Below the pieces are notes generated by a model, which saw nothing but the letters and a program-made list of their open reading frames with translations, made no database searches and was not told the DNA's origin. A stretch of 64,000 nucleotides of DNA from assembly GCA_965657085.1 (NCBI GenBank), contig CBFHND010000009.1, positions 1-64,000 on the forward strand, read 5' to 3'. This DNA comes from CBFHND01 sp965657085. Its GTDB lineage: Bacteria > Pseudomonadota > Alphaproteobacteria > Rhodobacterales > Rhodobacteraceae. Below, piece after piece: positions 22,350 to 31,122 of this stretch; position 1 is the stretch's first letter, and every line of letters starts with the position of its first letter. The translations under genes and the position numbers were made by a program.

Positions 22350-22805
22350 TTACAGGGCGTCCAGTTCCGATTTGATGATGGTCTCGATTTCGGCCAGCGG
22401 ATGATTGGTCAGTGTCTTGGGAATGTCCGCAACCACCATGTCGGCCACGGTCTTGTGCATTTCGGTGCGCAGCGCGCCCAGAACCTGTGGAGACGCGGCA
22501 ATGACCAAGGCACCTGGCCGTTCCCGGTCGACTTCCCTTTGCACTTTGTCCGCCAAATCCTTGGCGAACCGGGCCTTGGCCAGTTGGTGCCAGTCGGATT
22601 CTGCCAATGCCGATTTGTGCCCGGGGCCACCATCCGATTGCCGACCGGGACGGTCCGCGGTTTGGTAGCTTGTCTTGGGTTTCTCCTGCTCCGAGGTCGT
22701 GATCACCTCGAAGTTGGGGTTTTCGTGGTCTGTCAGATTGCGCAGGAAAAGCGCCTTTTCACTGTCTGCGACCACGACCATCGTGCTTTGTTTCAACATC
22801 GCCAT
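22350..22805 (-). CDS. Host-attachment-type protein (PF10116-like)
   Basis: A 151-aa cytosolic protein of the family annotated as required for attachment to host cells. Pattern: STMVVVADSEKALFLRN at the start, a Ser/Gly/Lys-rich variable middle, then FAKDLADKVQREVDRERPGA, LVIAASPQVLGALRTEMHK and a PKTLTNHPLAEIE end, which matches the fold of eRF1-like release-factor relatives. The start at 22805 uses AAAGGA upstream; an in-frame ATG at 22838 is possible. Biochemical role unknown. Confidence 0.75.
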   Translation of the reverse strand: MAMLKQSTMVVVADSEKALFLRNLTDHENPNFEVITTSEQEKPKTSYQTADRPGRQSDGGPGHKSALAESDWHQLAKARFAKDLADKVQREVDRERPGALVIAASPQVLGALRTEMHKTVADMVVADIPKTLTNHPLAEIETIIKSELDAL

Positions 22806-22998
22806 ATCTGCCGTCCTTTCGGGTATCTTGGGGTCCAAGGCATGGGCGCATCAAAGCGTGGCTTGCACAGATACGCTGGAACCTCGGAGTTCCGGAATCA
22901 GTCTATCAACGAGGACAGGCGTGAACTTTGACATAGCGCAGCCAAGCTTGCATTTCGCGCGGTCGCCCCGCATATCCGGTACAAAGGGTGGGTATGAC

Positions 22999-24387
22999 AT
23001 GATCCGTTTTCTTTGCAGTCTTGCGATGATCTGGGCGATTTCGGGCAATACGGCGCTTGCTCAGTCCCAGGTTCCCGCGTCGCGCGCCGACATCAGCCTC
23101 AGCTTTGCGCCCGTGGTGCGCGCCGCCGCCCCTGCGGTGGTCAACATTTATGCAAAACGCGTCACGCAAGCGCGGCCGACGCCGTTCATGAACGATCCGT
23201 TCTTTCAACGCTTCTTTGATGGCTTCGGCGCGCCGGAACCTCGTGTGCAATCCTCGCTCGGCTCTGGCGTTATTCTCAGCAGTGATGGCATCGTCGTGTC
23301 AAATTATCATGTGGTGGGCATGGCCACCGAAATCCGTGTGGTTCTGACGGATCGCACGGAATACGAGGCGCGTGTTCTTCTGGGTGATGAAGACAGCGAT
23401 CTGGCAATCCTGCAATTGATCGGGGCCGAAGGATTGCCGCATCTGAGCCTGCGTGACAGCGATGATGTCGAAGTGGGCGAGCTGGTGCTGGCCATTGGCA
23501 ACCCCTTTGGCGTGGGGCAAACCGTCAGCAGTGGCATTGTGTCGGGCCTTGCCCGGTCGGGTGGGGCCAATGGCGGCGGGCGCGGTTATTTCATCCAGAC
23601 GGATGCGCCCATCAATCCGGGCAACTCCGGTGGTGCGCTGGTGGATGTGGCGGGGCAACTCATCGGCATCAACACCTCGATCCTCAGCCGCTCTGGCGGG
23701 TCAAACGGCATTGGGTTCGCCATCCCGACCAACCTTGTCGCGGCCTTTGTGGATCAGGCGCAAACGGGTGCTGCCACGTTTGAACGCCCTTGGGCGGGGC
23801 TTTCCGGGCAACCGGTGGACGCGGACATGGCCGCGTCGCTCAACCTTGCGCGCGTGGGCGGCATCGTCGTTTCGGGCATCCATCCGGCCAGCCCGTTCCG
23901 CGACGCAGGCTTTGCCGTGGGGGATGTCATCACCTCGGTGGATGGCCTCGACGTGAACACCCCGTCCGAGATGGTCTACCGCATGAGCGTTTCGGGTTTG
24001 GGCAAAACATCGGATATCACGCGCATGCGGGACGGCAAGGCCGAAACCGTGCCGGTTCAATTGATGCAGGCCCCTGACACCCCGTCGCGGCAAGAACGCA
24101 CACTCGAAGGCCGCTCGCCCTTGGCGGGGTTGTCACTGGTGCGGATCAACCCGGCGGTCATTGCCGAGATGAACCTGCCGATCGAGGCGGAGGGCGTGGT
24201 TGTCACACGCGCCGCGGCCTATGCCGCCCGCGCGGGCTTTCGCCCCGGTGATATCATCGAAGTGCTGAACGACACCCGGATCGAAACCCCCGCGCAGTTC
24301 GAAGATGTGCTGAACGATGCGGGCCGGTCGCTGACACTGGTTCTGGTGCGTGCAGGTCAGCGCCGATCACTGCGGCTCAGGCTGTAA
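22999..24387 (+). CDS. Periplasmic Deg/HtrA-type serine endoprotease
   Basis: A 462-aa DegP/DegQ-family protease that degrades misfolded envelope proteins. Signal peptide residues 1-21 (cleavage after TALA likely). Trypsin-like domain with H104 (SNYHVV), D134 (EDSDLAIL) and S210 (NPGNSGGAL); two PDZ domains follow (about 260-350 and 370-462). It is preceded by AAGGGTGGG; the open frame back to 22675 overlaps the neighbouring gene's promoter and is ignored. rarA follows 2 nt later, so both are in one operon. Confidence 0.93.
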   Translation: MIRFLCSLAMIWAISGNTALAQSQVPASRADISLSFAPVVRAAAPAVVNIYAKRVTQARPTPFMNDPFFQRFFDGFGAPEPRVQSSLGSGVILSSDGIVVSNYHVVGMATEIRVVLTDRTEYEARVLLGDEDSDLAILQLIGAEGLPHLSLRDSDDVEVGELVLAIGNPFGVGQTVSSGIVSGLARSGGANGGGRGYFIQTDAPINPGNSGGALVDVAGQLIGINTSILSRSGGSNGIGFAIPTNLVAAFVDQAQTGAATFERPWAGLSGQPVDADMAASLNLARVGGIVVSGIHPASPFRDAGFAVGDVITSVDGLDVNTPSEMVYRMSVSGLGKTSDITRMRDGKAETVPVQLMQAPDTPSRQERTLEGRSPLAGLSLVRINPAVIAEMNLPIEAEGVVVTRAAAYAARAGFRPGDIIEVLNDTRIETPAQFEDVLNDAGRSLTLVLVRAGQRRSLRLRL

Positions 24388-24389
24388 CC

Positions 24390-25700
24390 ATGTCAGACCT
24401 TTTCGGATCGTCGGAACCGGTTGCGGCCGATACGGCCCACCGCCCATTGGCCGACCGGTTGCGCCCGGCGACCCTGGCTGAGGTTATCGGACAAGAGCAG
24501 GTTCTGGGCCCTGATGCGCCGCTGGGCGTGATGCTTGCTGCGGGATCGCTGGGGTCGTTGATTTTCTGGGGGCCGCCCGGCGTGGGCAAGACGACCATCG
24601 CGCGGCTTTTGGCCAATGAAACGGACCTGCATTTCGTGCAGATCAGCGCGATTTTCACCGGGGTGCCCGATCTCAAGAAAGTGTTCGAGGCGGCACGCAT
24701 CCGGCGGCAGAACGGGCAGGGCACCTTGCTCTTCGTCGACGAAATCCACCGTTTCAACAAGGCGCAACAGGATGGGTTCCTGCCACATATGGAAGACGGC
24801 ACCATCCTGCTGGTGGGGGCCACCACGGAGAACCCTTCGTTCGAACTGAACGCCGCTGTGCTGAGCCGCGCACAGGTTCTGGTGCTGGAACGTCTGGACC
24901 TCAAGGACCTCGAACGCCTTGCGCAACGGGCGGAAAAAGAACTGGGCAAAGCGCTGCCGCTTGATGGTCCCGCGCGCGAAGCGCTGCTGGAGATGGCGGA
25001 CGGGGACGGGCGCGCGCTGCTGAACCTTATTGAACAGATCGCGGCATGGAAGGTCGATGCGCCATTGGATGCCGCCAGCCTTGGCAACCGCCTGATGCGG
25101 CGCGCGGCACAATATGACAAGGGCGGCGATCAGCATTACAACCTGATCAGCGCGCTGCACAAATCGGTGCGTGGATCGGACCCCGATGCGGCGCTTTACT
25201 GGTTTGCGCGGATGCTTGAGGGCGGCGAAGACCCGCGATACCTCGCCCGGCGGATCACCCGCATGGCGGTCGAAGACATCGGGCTGGCCGATCCGCAAGC
25301 GCAGGCGGTGTGCCTGCAATGCTGGGAAACCTACGAACGGCTGGGCAGTCCCGAGGGTGAACTGGCGTTGGCGCAGGCGGTGGCCTATCTGGCGCTCGCC
25401 CCCAAATCCAACGCGACCTACGTGGCCTACAAGGGCGCGCGGGCCGAGGCGCGGCGCACCGGGTCGATGATGCCGCCCAAGCATATCCTGAACGCGCCCA
25501 CGTCGATGATGAAAGATCAGGGATATGGCGATGGCTATGCCTATGATCACGACGCCGAAGACGGGTTTTCCGGTCAGAACTATTTCCCTGACGGGATCAA
25601 GCGCCCGGTGCTTTATGCGCCTGTCGAACGTGGCTTTGAACGGGATCTGAAAAAGCGGCTGGACTACTTTACCAAGCTGCGCGCCCGGCGGGATGGCTGA
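24390..25700 (+). CDS. rarA: Replication-associated recombination protein A (MgsA/RarA AAA+ ATPase)
   Basis: A 436-aa AAA+ ATPase acting at stalled replication forks. Walker A GPPGVGKTTIARLL, Walker B LLFVDEIHRFNKAQQD, sensor VGATTENPSFELN, then the MgsA-specific C-terminal region (HYNLISALHKSVRGSDPDAA, LARRITRMAVEDIGLADPQA). Full length. Coupled to the Deg protease upstream. Confidence 0.95.
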   Translation: MSDLFGSSEPVAADTAHRPLADRLRPATLAEVIGQEQVLGPDAPLGVMLAAGSLGSLIFWGPPGVGKTTIARLLANETDLHFVQISAIFTGVPDLKKVFEAARIRRQNGQGTLLFVDEIHRFNKAQQDGFLPHMEDGTILLVGATTENPSFELNAAVLSRAQVLVLERLDLKDLERLAQRAEKELGKALPLDGPAREALLEMADGDGRALLNLIEQIAAWKVDAPLDAASLGNRLMRRAAQYDKGGDQHYNLISALHKSVRGSDPDAALYWFARMLEGGEDPRYLARRITRMAVEDIGLADPQAQAVCLQCWETYERLGSPEGELALAQAVAYLALAPKSNATYVAYKGARAEARRTGSMMPPKHILNAPTSMMKDQGYGDGYAYDHDAEDGFSGQNYFPDGIKRPVLYAPVERGFERDLKKRLDYFTKLRARRDG

Positions 25701-25742
25701 GGCAAACTTGACTCTGGTCCCGTGCCGCGCGATGGGGTCGCC

Positions 25743-26099
25743 ATGATGAAAACGATGATCTTTGTGGCCCTTGGCGGGGCGGTCGGCGCGTCCCTGCGCT
25801 ATCTCGTGGGATTGGCCGTGGCCTTTCCGATGGGCACGCTTGCCGTCAACGTCATCGGATCGTTCGTGATCGGGTTGCTCTGGGCCACGCTGGTGAACAA
25901 GACACCCGGCTTGATGCCCTTCGTGATGACGGGCGTGCTGGGTGGGTTCACCACGTTTTCGACGTTCTCGCTCGATACCATGCGCCTTGTGCAGGATGGT
26001 CGGATGGGGGCGGCAGGCACATATGTTCTGGCCTCGGTGATCTTGTCACTGCTGGCGTGTTTCGCAGGTCTTTGGCTTGCCAGGGGAGGTGCGGCATGA
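25743..26099 (+). CDS. crcB: Fluoride ion channel CrcB
   Basis: CrcB/Fluc (118 aa), four membrane helices that form dimeric fluoride channels. Diagnostic: GGAVGASLRYLVGLA, NVIGSFVIGLLWA, GGFTTFSTFSLDTM. Start taken at the ATG where the first helix begins; a GTG at 25722 is the alternative. No fluoride riboswitch is visible upstream. It overlaps the pseudouridine synthase gene (ATGA). Confidence 0.93.
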   Translation: MMKTMIFVALGGAVGASLRYLVGLAVAFPMGTLAVNVIGSFVIGLLWATLVNKTPGLMPFVMTGVLGGFTTFSTFSLDTMRLVQDGRMGAAGTYVLASVILSLLACFAGLWLARGGAA

Positions 26100-27136
26100 G
26101 CCGTGTTCAGATTTTGACGGTCGGCGAAGACGACGGCGATCAACGCCTTGATCGCTGGTTCAAACGGTATTTCCCGCATATCCCGCAGGGCCGGGTGGAA
26201 AAGATGTGCCGCAAGGGCGATCTGCGTGTAGACGGCGGGCGCGTCAAGGCGTCAACGCGCATCGAAGTGGGCCAGCAAATCCGTGTGCCGCCGCTGCCGG
26301 ACACCCAAGCGCCCGAACCCGAGCACAAGCGCAAGATTTCGGATGCGGACGCCAAGATGATGCGCGACAGCGTGATCTACAAGGACGACCATGTCATCGC
26401 CATCAACAAACCCGCGGGCTTGCCGACGCAAGGCGGGTCGGGGCAGACACGGCACGTGGATGGTTTGGCCGAGGCCTTGCAATTCGATGCCGAGGAAAAG
26501 CCGCGGTTGGTGCACCGGCTGGACAAGGACACATCGGGTGTCTTGTTGCTGGCCCGCACACGGATGGCGGCCAAGGCCCTGACCGCGTCGATGCGGCACA
26601 AGGAAAGCCGCAAGATTTACTGGGCGCTCGTGGCCGGTGTGCCCACGCCTTACCTTGGTCAGATCCGCTTTGGACTGGTCAAGGCGGGAGGTCATGGCAA
26701 GGGCGGCGAAGGTGAAAAGATGCACGCGGTGCATCCACGCGATATCGACAGCACGCCGGGGGCCAAGCGGGCGCAAACCCTTTATGCTACTCTGTTCCGC
26801 GTGGCGTCGCGCGCGGCATGGGTGGCGATGGAGCCGATCACCGGGCGTACGCACCAGCTGCGCGCGCATATGGCCGAGATCGGGCATCCGATCATTGGTG
26901 ATGGCAAATACGGCGGTTCGGGTCAGGAAAACATGGGCGACGGGTGGGGCGCGCAGCTGGGCGGCATCATCTCGAAAAAGCTGCACCTGCATGCTCGCAT
27001 GATGCGCTTTGAACACCCCGAGACCCGCAAGGAAATCACCGTGATCGCAGAGCTGCCGCCGCATATGGCGCAGTCGTGGGACACACTGGGTTGGACCGAG
27101 GATTTGGCCGCCGAAGACCCCTTCGAGGCGCTTTGA
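26096..27136 (+). CDS. rluC: RluA-family 23S rRNA pseudouridine synthase (RluC-type)
   Basis: A 346-aa enzyme that isomerises uridines in 23S rRNA. N-terminal S4 domain (DQRLDRWFKRYFPHIPQG, RKGDLRVDGGRVK), catalytic Asp in LVHRLDKDTSGVLLLART, and ITGRTHQLRAHMAEIGHPI. An insertion relative to E. coli RluC carries GGHGKGGEGEKMHAVHPRD. The start is fixed by the overlap with crcB and AGGGGAGG. It overlaps the HAD gene by 1 nt. Confidence 0.92.
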   Translation: MSRVQILTVGEDDGDQRLDRWFKRYFPHIPQGRVEKMCRKGDLRVDGGRVKASTRIEVGQQIRVPPLPDTQAPEPEHKRKISDADAKMMRDSVIYKDDHVIAINKPAGLPTQGGSGQTRHVDGLAEALQFDAEEKPRLVHRLDKDTSGVLLLARTRMAAKALTASMRHKESRKIYWALVAGVPTPYLGQIRFGLVKAGGHGKGGEGEKMHAVHPRDIDSTPGAKRAQTLYATLFRVASRAAWVAMEPITGRTHQLRAHMAEIGHPIIGDGKYGGSGQENMGDGWGAQLGGIISKKLHLHARMMRFEHPETRKEITVIAELPPHMAQSWDTLGWTEDLAAEDPFEAL

Positions 27137-27822
27137 TGCCGGACGCGGCCTTGCGGTTGGTAATCTTCGATGTGGACGGCACGCTGGTCGACAGTCAGGG
27201 CCACATTGTCCAATCGATGACGGATGCGTTCGCGGCGCTGGGCCTTGCCTGCCCCGATCGCGCCGACATTCTGTCCATCGTTGGCCTGTCTCTGGACGTG
27301 GCCATGCCCCGGCTGGCCCCACACGCGGAAGGCAAAGATCACGCGCGTCTGGTCGTGGCCTACAAGGACGCCTACGCCGATCTGCGACAGCGGCATGGCG
27401 CGGCGGAAGCATCGCCGCTTTATCCCGGCGCGCGGGCATTGATTGATCGTTTGCAAGCCGTGCCGGAATGCCTGTTGGGCGTGGCGACGGGAAAATCAAA
27501 GCGCGGGCTTGATGCATTGATCGAAGCTCACGGGCTGGAAGGCGTTTTTATCACCCGGCAGGTCGCGGATTTTCACCCGTCCAAACCCCATCCCGCCATG
27601 ATCGAGGCCGCGTTGTCAGACACCGGGCTTGCGGCGCGCGACGCAGTCATGGTGGGCGATACAAGCTTTGACATGGACATGGCGCGCGCGGCCGGGGTGA
27701 AGGGAATCGGTGTCGGATGGGGGTATCATCCAGTGGCCCAGCTGGGCGCGGCGCATACCATTGTGCAGGACTTCGATGCGCTGGAGGGCGCGCTGCACGC
27801 GACTTGGAGTAAGGCAGAATGA
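27136..27822 (+). CDS. HAD-family hydrolase (phosphoglycolate phosphatase-like)
   Basis: A 228-aa HAD-IA phosphatase. Motif I FDVDGTLVDSQGH (nucleophile Asp), motif II VATGKSKRG, motif III lysine in FHPSKPHPAM, motif IV GDTSFDMDMARAAG. Length and motifs fit the Gph/PpaX type. It lies between the pseudouridine synthase and ATP12 with overlaps on both sides, an order common in this group. Confidence 0.9.
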   Translation: MPDAALRLVIFDVDGTLVDSQGHIVQSMTDAFAALGLACPDRADILSIVGLSLDVAMPRLAPHAEGKDHARLVVAYKDAYADLRQRHGAAEASPLYPGARALIDRLQAVPECLLGVATGKSKRGLDALIEAHGLEGVFITRQVADFHPSKPHPAMIEAALSDTGLAARDAVMVGDTSFDMDMARAAGVKGIGVGWGYHPVAQLGAAHTIVQDFDALEGALHATWSKAE

Positions 27823-28532
27823 GTGACTGGAAACAAAAGCGATTCTGGAAAGACGCAACCGTCAGCGAAACACCTGACGGTTTTTCGGTTCTGTTGGATG
27901 GGCGTGGGGTCAAGACACCAGCCAAGGCCACATTGGCGGTGCCGAGCCAACGCATGGCGCAGGCCATAGCGCAGGAATGGCAGGCGCAGGAAGATGTCGT
28001 GAACCCCAATACCATGCCCTTCACCCGCAGCGCCAATGCCGCCATCGACAAAGTGCGGCATCAGCACGGCGAGGTCGCAGATATGCTGGCGGAATACGGC
28101 GACAGCGATCTTTTGTGCTATCGCGCGACGCACCCACAGGAATTGATCGACCGGCAGGCGGCGGCGTGGGATCCGCTTTTGGACTGGGCGGCCGAAACCC
28201 TTGGTGCCCGCCTTGTGCCGTTTTCGGGCGTGATGCACAGCGCGCAGGCCGCCGATGCCATCGCGCACCTGCGGGCGCAAACACATGCGCTCGATGCGTT
28301 CGAGATGACGGCTTTTCACGACCTGGTTTCCTTGAGCGGATCGCTGGTGATGGGATTCGCGGCGCTGCATGACGCAAGGGAAGCGGCGGGGCTTTGGGAG
28401 ATATCAAGGCTGGACGAGCTGTGGCAAGAGGAACAATGGGGCCCCGACGACGAGGCGCAAGCCGCGGCTGCCGTCAAAAAACAGGCCTTTTTGCACGCAA
28501 AGGACTTCGTGAACGCCCATCGCGCGGGCTGA
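27819..28532 (+). CDS. ATP12-family F1-ATPase assembly chaperone
   Basis: A 237-aa ATP12 family protein, thought to bind the F1 alpha subunit during assembly; found in Alphaproteobacteria and mitochondria. Signs: KQKRFWKDATVSETPDGFSV, LLDGRGVKTPAKATL, NPNTMPFTRSANAAIDKV, DLVSLSGSLVMGFAAL. It ends the five-gene tract that begins at crcB or rarA. Confidence 0.92.
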   Translation: MSDWKQKRFWKDATVSETPDGFSVLLDGRGVKTPAKATLAVPSQRMAQAIAQEWQAQEDVVNPNTMPFTRSANAAIDKVRHQHGEVADMLAEYGDSDLLCYRATHPQELIDRQAAAWDPLLDWAAETLGARLVPFSGVMHSAQAADAIAHLRAQTHALDAFEMTAFHDLVSLSGSLVMGFAALHDAREAAGLWEISRLDELWQEEQWGPDDEAQAAAAVKKQAFLHAKDFVNAHRAG

Positions 28533-28602
28533 AACAAAAAATGCGCTTCGATCCTTGAAAAACAGTGGTTTCGCAAATCAAATTTGGTGATGATGCCCTT
28601 GA

Positions 28603-28627
28603 CCTTGGGCGATGATTGCGCCCAAGG
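28603..28627. repeat. 9-bp inverted repeat upstream of aapJ
   Basis: CCTTGGGCG (28603-28611) and CGCCCAAGG (28619-28627), loop ATGATTG, in the 198-nt spacer between ATP12 and aapJ. No T run. It could be an operator or leader hairpin for the transporter operon. Confidence 0.4.
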
Positions 28628-28730
28628 TGCTGCGCATTGGCGCGGGGGTATCTCGCGTTGGTATCGCCTCCGGCCAGAATGTGCCGGTTGAACCGCCCAC
28701 AATGCGGCGGAAAATCAGGAAGAGGTAAAA

Positions 28731-29747
28731 ATGAAAAAATCCGTAATTTTTGGCGCGCTGACCGTCGCTGGCCTCACGGCCGGTGTTGCAGCTGCTGGCA
28801 CGCTGGACGATGTCAAGGCACGCGGCAAGCTGAACTGTGGTGTGACCACCGGTCTGGTTGGCTTTGCTGCACCTGACGCCAACGGCGAATGGAACGGCTT
28901 CGACGTCGCTGTCTGCCGCGCTGTTGCTGCTGCTGTCCTGGGTGACGCGACGGCTGTCGAATTTGTTCCCACAACAGGCAAAACACGCTTCACCGCGTTG
29001 GCCTCGGGCGAAATCGACATGCTGGCCCGCAACACCACATGGACATTCTCGCGCGACGTGGATCTGAAGTTCACTTTCGTTGGCGTGAACTACTACGACG
29101 GCCAAGGCTTCATGGTTCCAAAAGACCTGGGCGTTTCGTCGGCCAAGGATCTGGACGGCGCGACCGTCTGCATCCAGACCGGTACAACAACCGAGCTGAA
29201 CCTGGCGGACTTCTTCCGCTCGAACAACATCAGCTACGAGCCCGTGCCGATCGAAACAAACGCAGAAGCACAGCAACAGTACCTGGCTGGCGCATGTGAC
29301 GTTTACACGACAGACGCATCGGGTCTGGCCGCGACACGCGCCACGTTCGAAGCACCTGGCGACCACGTCCTGCTGCCCGAAATCATCTCCAAAGAGCCTT
29401 TGGGCCCGCTTGTCCGCCACGGCGACAACGAATGGGGTGACGTGGTGCGTTGGACGCTGAACGCTCTGATCACAGCCGAAGAGCTGGGTGTCACATCGGC
29501 CAACATGGCCGAAATGGCCGCTGGCACGAACAACCCTGAAATCAACCGCCTGCTGGGTACCGAAGGTACGCTGGGCGAGATGCTGGGTCTGGACGCTGAC
29601 TGGGGCATGAAAGCCATTGCAGCTTCCGGCAACTACGGCGAAATCTTTGAGAAGAACATCGGCGAAAGCACACCGATCGGTTTGGCCCGTGGCCTGAACG
29701 CTCAGTGGACCGATGGCGGCCTGATCTACTCGCCGCCCTTCCGCTAA
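28731..29747 (+). CDS. aapJ: General L-amino-acid ABC transporter, periplasmic binding protein
   Basis: A 338-aa SBP_bac_3 protein. Signal peptide 1-23 (KKSVIFGALTVAGLTAGVAA). Body: KLNCGVTTGLVGFAAPDANG, FVPTTGKTRFTALASGEIDM, and ATVCIQTGTTTELNLADFF, typical of AapJ/BztA. It captures a broad range of L-amino acids for AapQMP. AGGAAGAGG precedes the start. A strong stem-loop lies between it and aapQ. Confidence 0.93.
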   Translation: MKKSVIFGALTVAGLTAGVAAAGTLDDVKARGKLNCGVTTGLVGFAAPDANGEWNGFDVAVCRAVAAAVLGDATAVEFVPTTGKTRFTALASGEIDMLARNTTWTFSRDVDLKFTFVGVNYYDGQGFMVPKDLGVSSAKDLDGATVCIQTGTTTELNLADFFRSNNISYEPVPIETNAEAQQQYLAGACDVYTTDASGLAATRATFEAPGDHVLLPEIISKEPLGPLVRHGDNEWGDVVRWTLNALITAEELGVTSANMAEMAAGTNNPEINRLLGTEGTLGEMLGLDADWGMKAIAASGNYGEIFEKNIGESTPIGLARGLNAQWTDGGLIYSPPFR

Positions 29748-29759
29748 GATGCCAAAGCC

Positions 29760-29789
29760 AGAGGGCGCGAGGTGATCCTCGCGCCCTCT
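29760..29789 (+). promoter_or_regulatory. Intercistronic stem-loop between aapJ and aapQ
   Basis: A perfect 13-bp stem: AGAGGGCGCGAGG (29760-29772), loop TGAT, CCTCGCGCCCTCT (29777-29789). No T tract. Such hairpins after binding-protein genes usually protect the upstream mRNA so that the binding protein is made in excess. Confidence 0.7.
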
Positions 29790-29880
29790 GCGCACCAGGA
29801 CGACCGAACCAACATCCGGCCAAAAGGCGCATCAGAAGCCGTGGCAAAAAACAGTTGGTCGGAACACGGGGATATTCCAT

Positions 29881-31119
29881 ATGACCATAATGACCGACCC
29901 TCCACAGGGCGCGTTCCGGCTTTCCATGCTCTGGAACGATACGCGCTATCGTTCGCTGACCTTTCAGGCGATCGCCGCGATCGTTCTGGCCCTTGCGATC
30001 CTGTATCTATATTCAAATCTGGCCGCGAATTTGGTCAAGGCGGGTTTGAACATCTCGTACTCATTTCTGGGAAGCCCCGCGGGCTATGACATCAACCAGA
30101 CGCTGATCGATTACAACAGCCAGTCGACGAACTTGCGGGCGGCGATGGTTGGTATTCTGAACACATTGCTTGTCGCCTTTCTGGCCTGTGTCACCGCGAC
30201 CATCTTCGGGGTTCTGGCCGGCGTGCTGCGTCTGTCGAACAACTGGCTGGTGCGCAAGCTCATGGCCTTCTACGTCGAGATTTTCCGGAATATTCCAGTT
30301 CTGATCTGGATCATCATCATCTTCACGATCATGACGGCGGTTCTGCCCGGTCCCCGCGCCTTCCGCGGCGATGATCCGGCGTCGTCTATGTTTCTGGACC
30401 TTTTTGCCTTTACCAACCGCGGCGTTTACGCGCCGGGACCGTATTTCACCAACGGCCTGGGCGCTGATGGCAACGGTGCCTTGAACTGGCTGCTGGTCAT
30501 TGCGGTTCTGGTCGGGTCGTTCTTTGCGGCCCGAATGGTCACATCCAACGCCAATGCGAAACAGGCGGCGACGGGCATCCGGCCCAACACGCTCTGGACC
30601 AATCTGGCGATCTGGTTTGTCCCGGTCATCGCGGTGCTGTTTATCCTTGGCCTCAGCTGGGAAGTTCCCGCGCTGAAAGGCTTCAACTTTTCGGGCGGCC
30701 TGAAAATCGGTGGTCCGTTGATCGCACTGTGGTTCGCCCTGTCGATCTATACCGGCGCCTTTATCGCAGAGAACGTACGTGCGGGTATTCAGGCGGTGTC
30801 GAAAGGTCAGACCGAAGCGGCTTCGGCCCTTGGTTTGCGGTCCAACCGCGTGATGAGTCTGGTGGTGCTGCCACAGGCGCTGCGGGTCATCATCCCGCCA
30901 CTGATCTCGCAATACCTCAACATCACAAAAAACTCGTCATTGGCGATTGCCGTGGGCTACGCGGACATCACAGCCACGCTGGGCGGGATTACATTGAACC
31001 AGACAGGGCGCGCCATCGAATGCGTGCTGCTGTTGATGTTGTTCTATCTCGTGATCTCATTGCTGATTTCGACGTTCATGAACGTGTACAACAATGCCAT
31101 GAAGCTGAAGGAGCGCTGA
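29881..31119 (+). CDS. aapQ: General L-amino-acid ABC transporter permease AapQ
   Basis: A 412-aa inner-membrane permease with about eight helices. The conserved coupling loop near the C-terminus, EAASALGLRSNRVMSLVVLP followed by QALRVIIPPLISQYLNITKN, is the site that contacts the AapP ATPase. The N-terminal MRGILNT-like pattern of His/Glu/Gln permeases appears as LRAAMVGILNTLLVAF. AapM follows after 3 nt. Confidence 0.93.
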   Translation: MTIMTDPPQGAFRLSMLWNDTRYRSLTFQAIAAIVLALAILYLYSNLAANLVKAGLNISYSFLGSPAGYDINQTLIDYNSQSTNLRAAMVGILNTLLVAFLACVTATIFGVLAGVLRLSNNWLVRKLMAFYVEIFRNIPVLIWIIIIFTIMTAVLPGPRAFRGDDPASSMFLDLFAFTNRGVYAPGPYFTNGLGADGNGALNWLLVIAVLVGSFFAARMVTSNANAKQAATGIRPNTLWTNLAIWFVPVIAVLFILGLSWEVPALKGFNFSGGLKIGGPLIALWFALSIYTGAFIAENVRAGIQAVSKGQTEAASALGLRSNRVMSLVVLPQALRVIIPPLISQYLNITKNSSLAIAVGYADITATLGGITLNQTGRAIECVLLLMLFYLVISLLISTFMNVYNNAMKLKER

Positions 31120-31122
31120 ACC

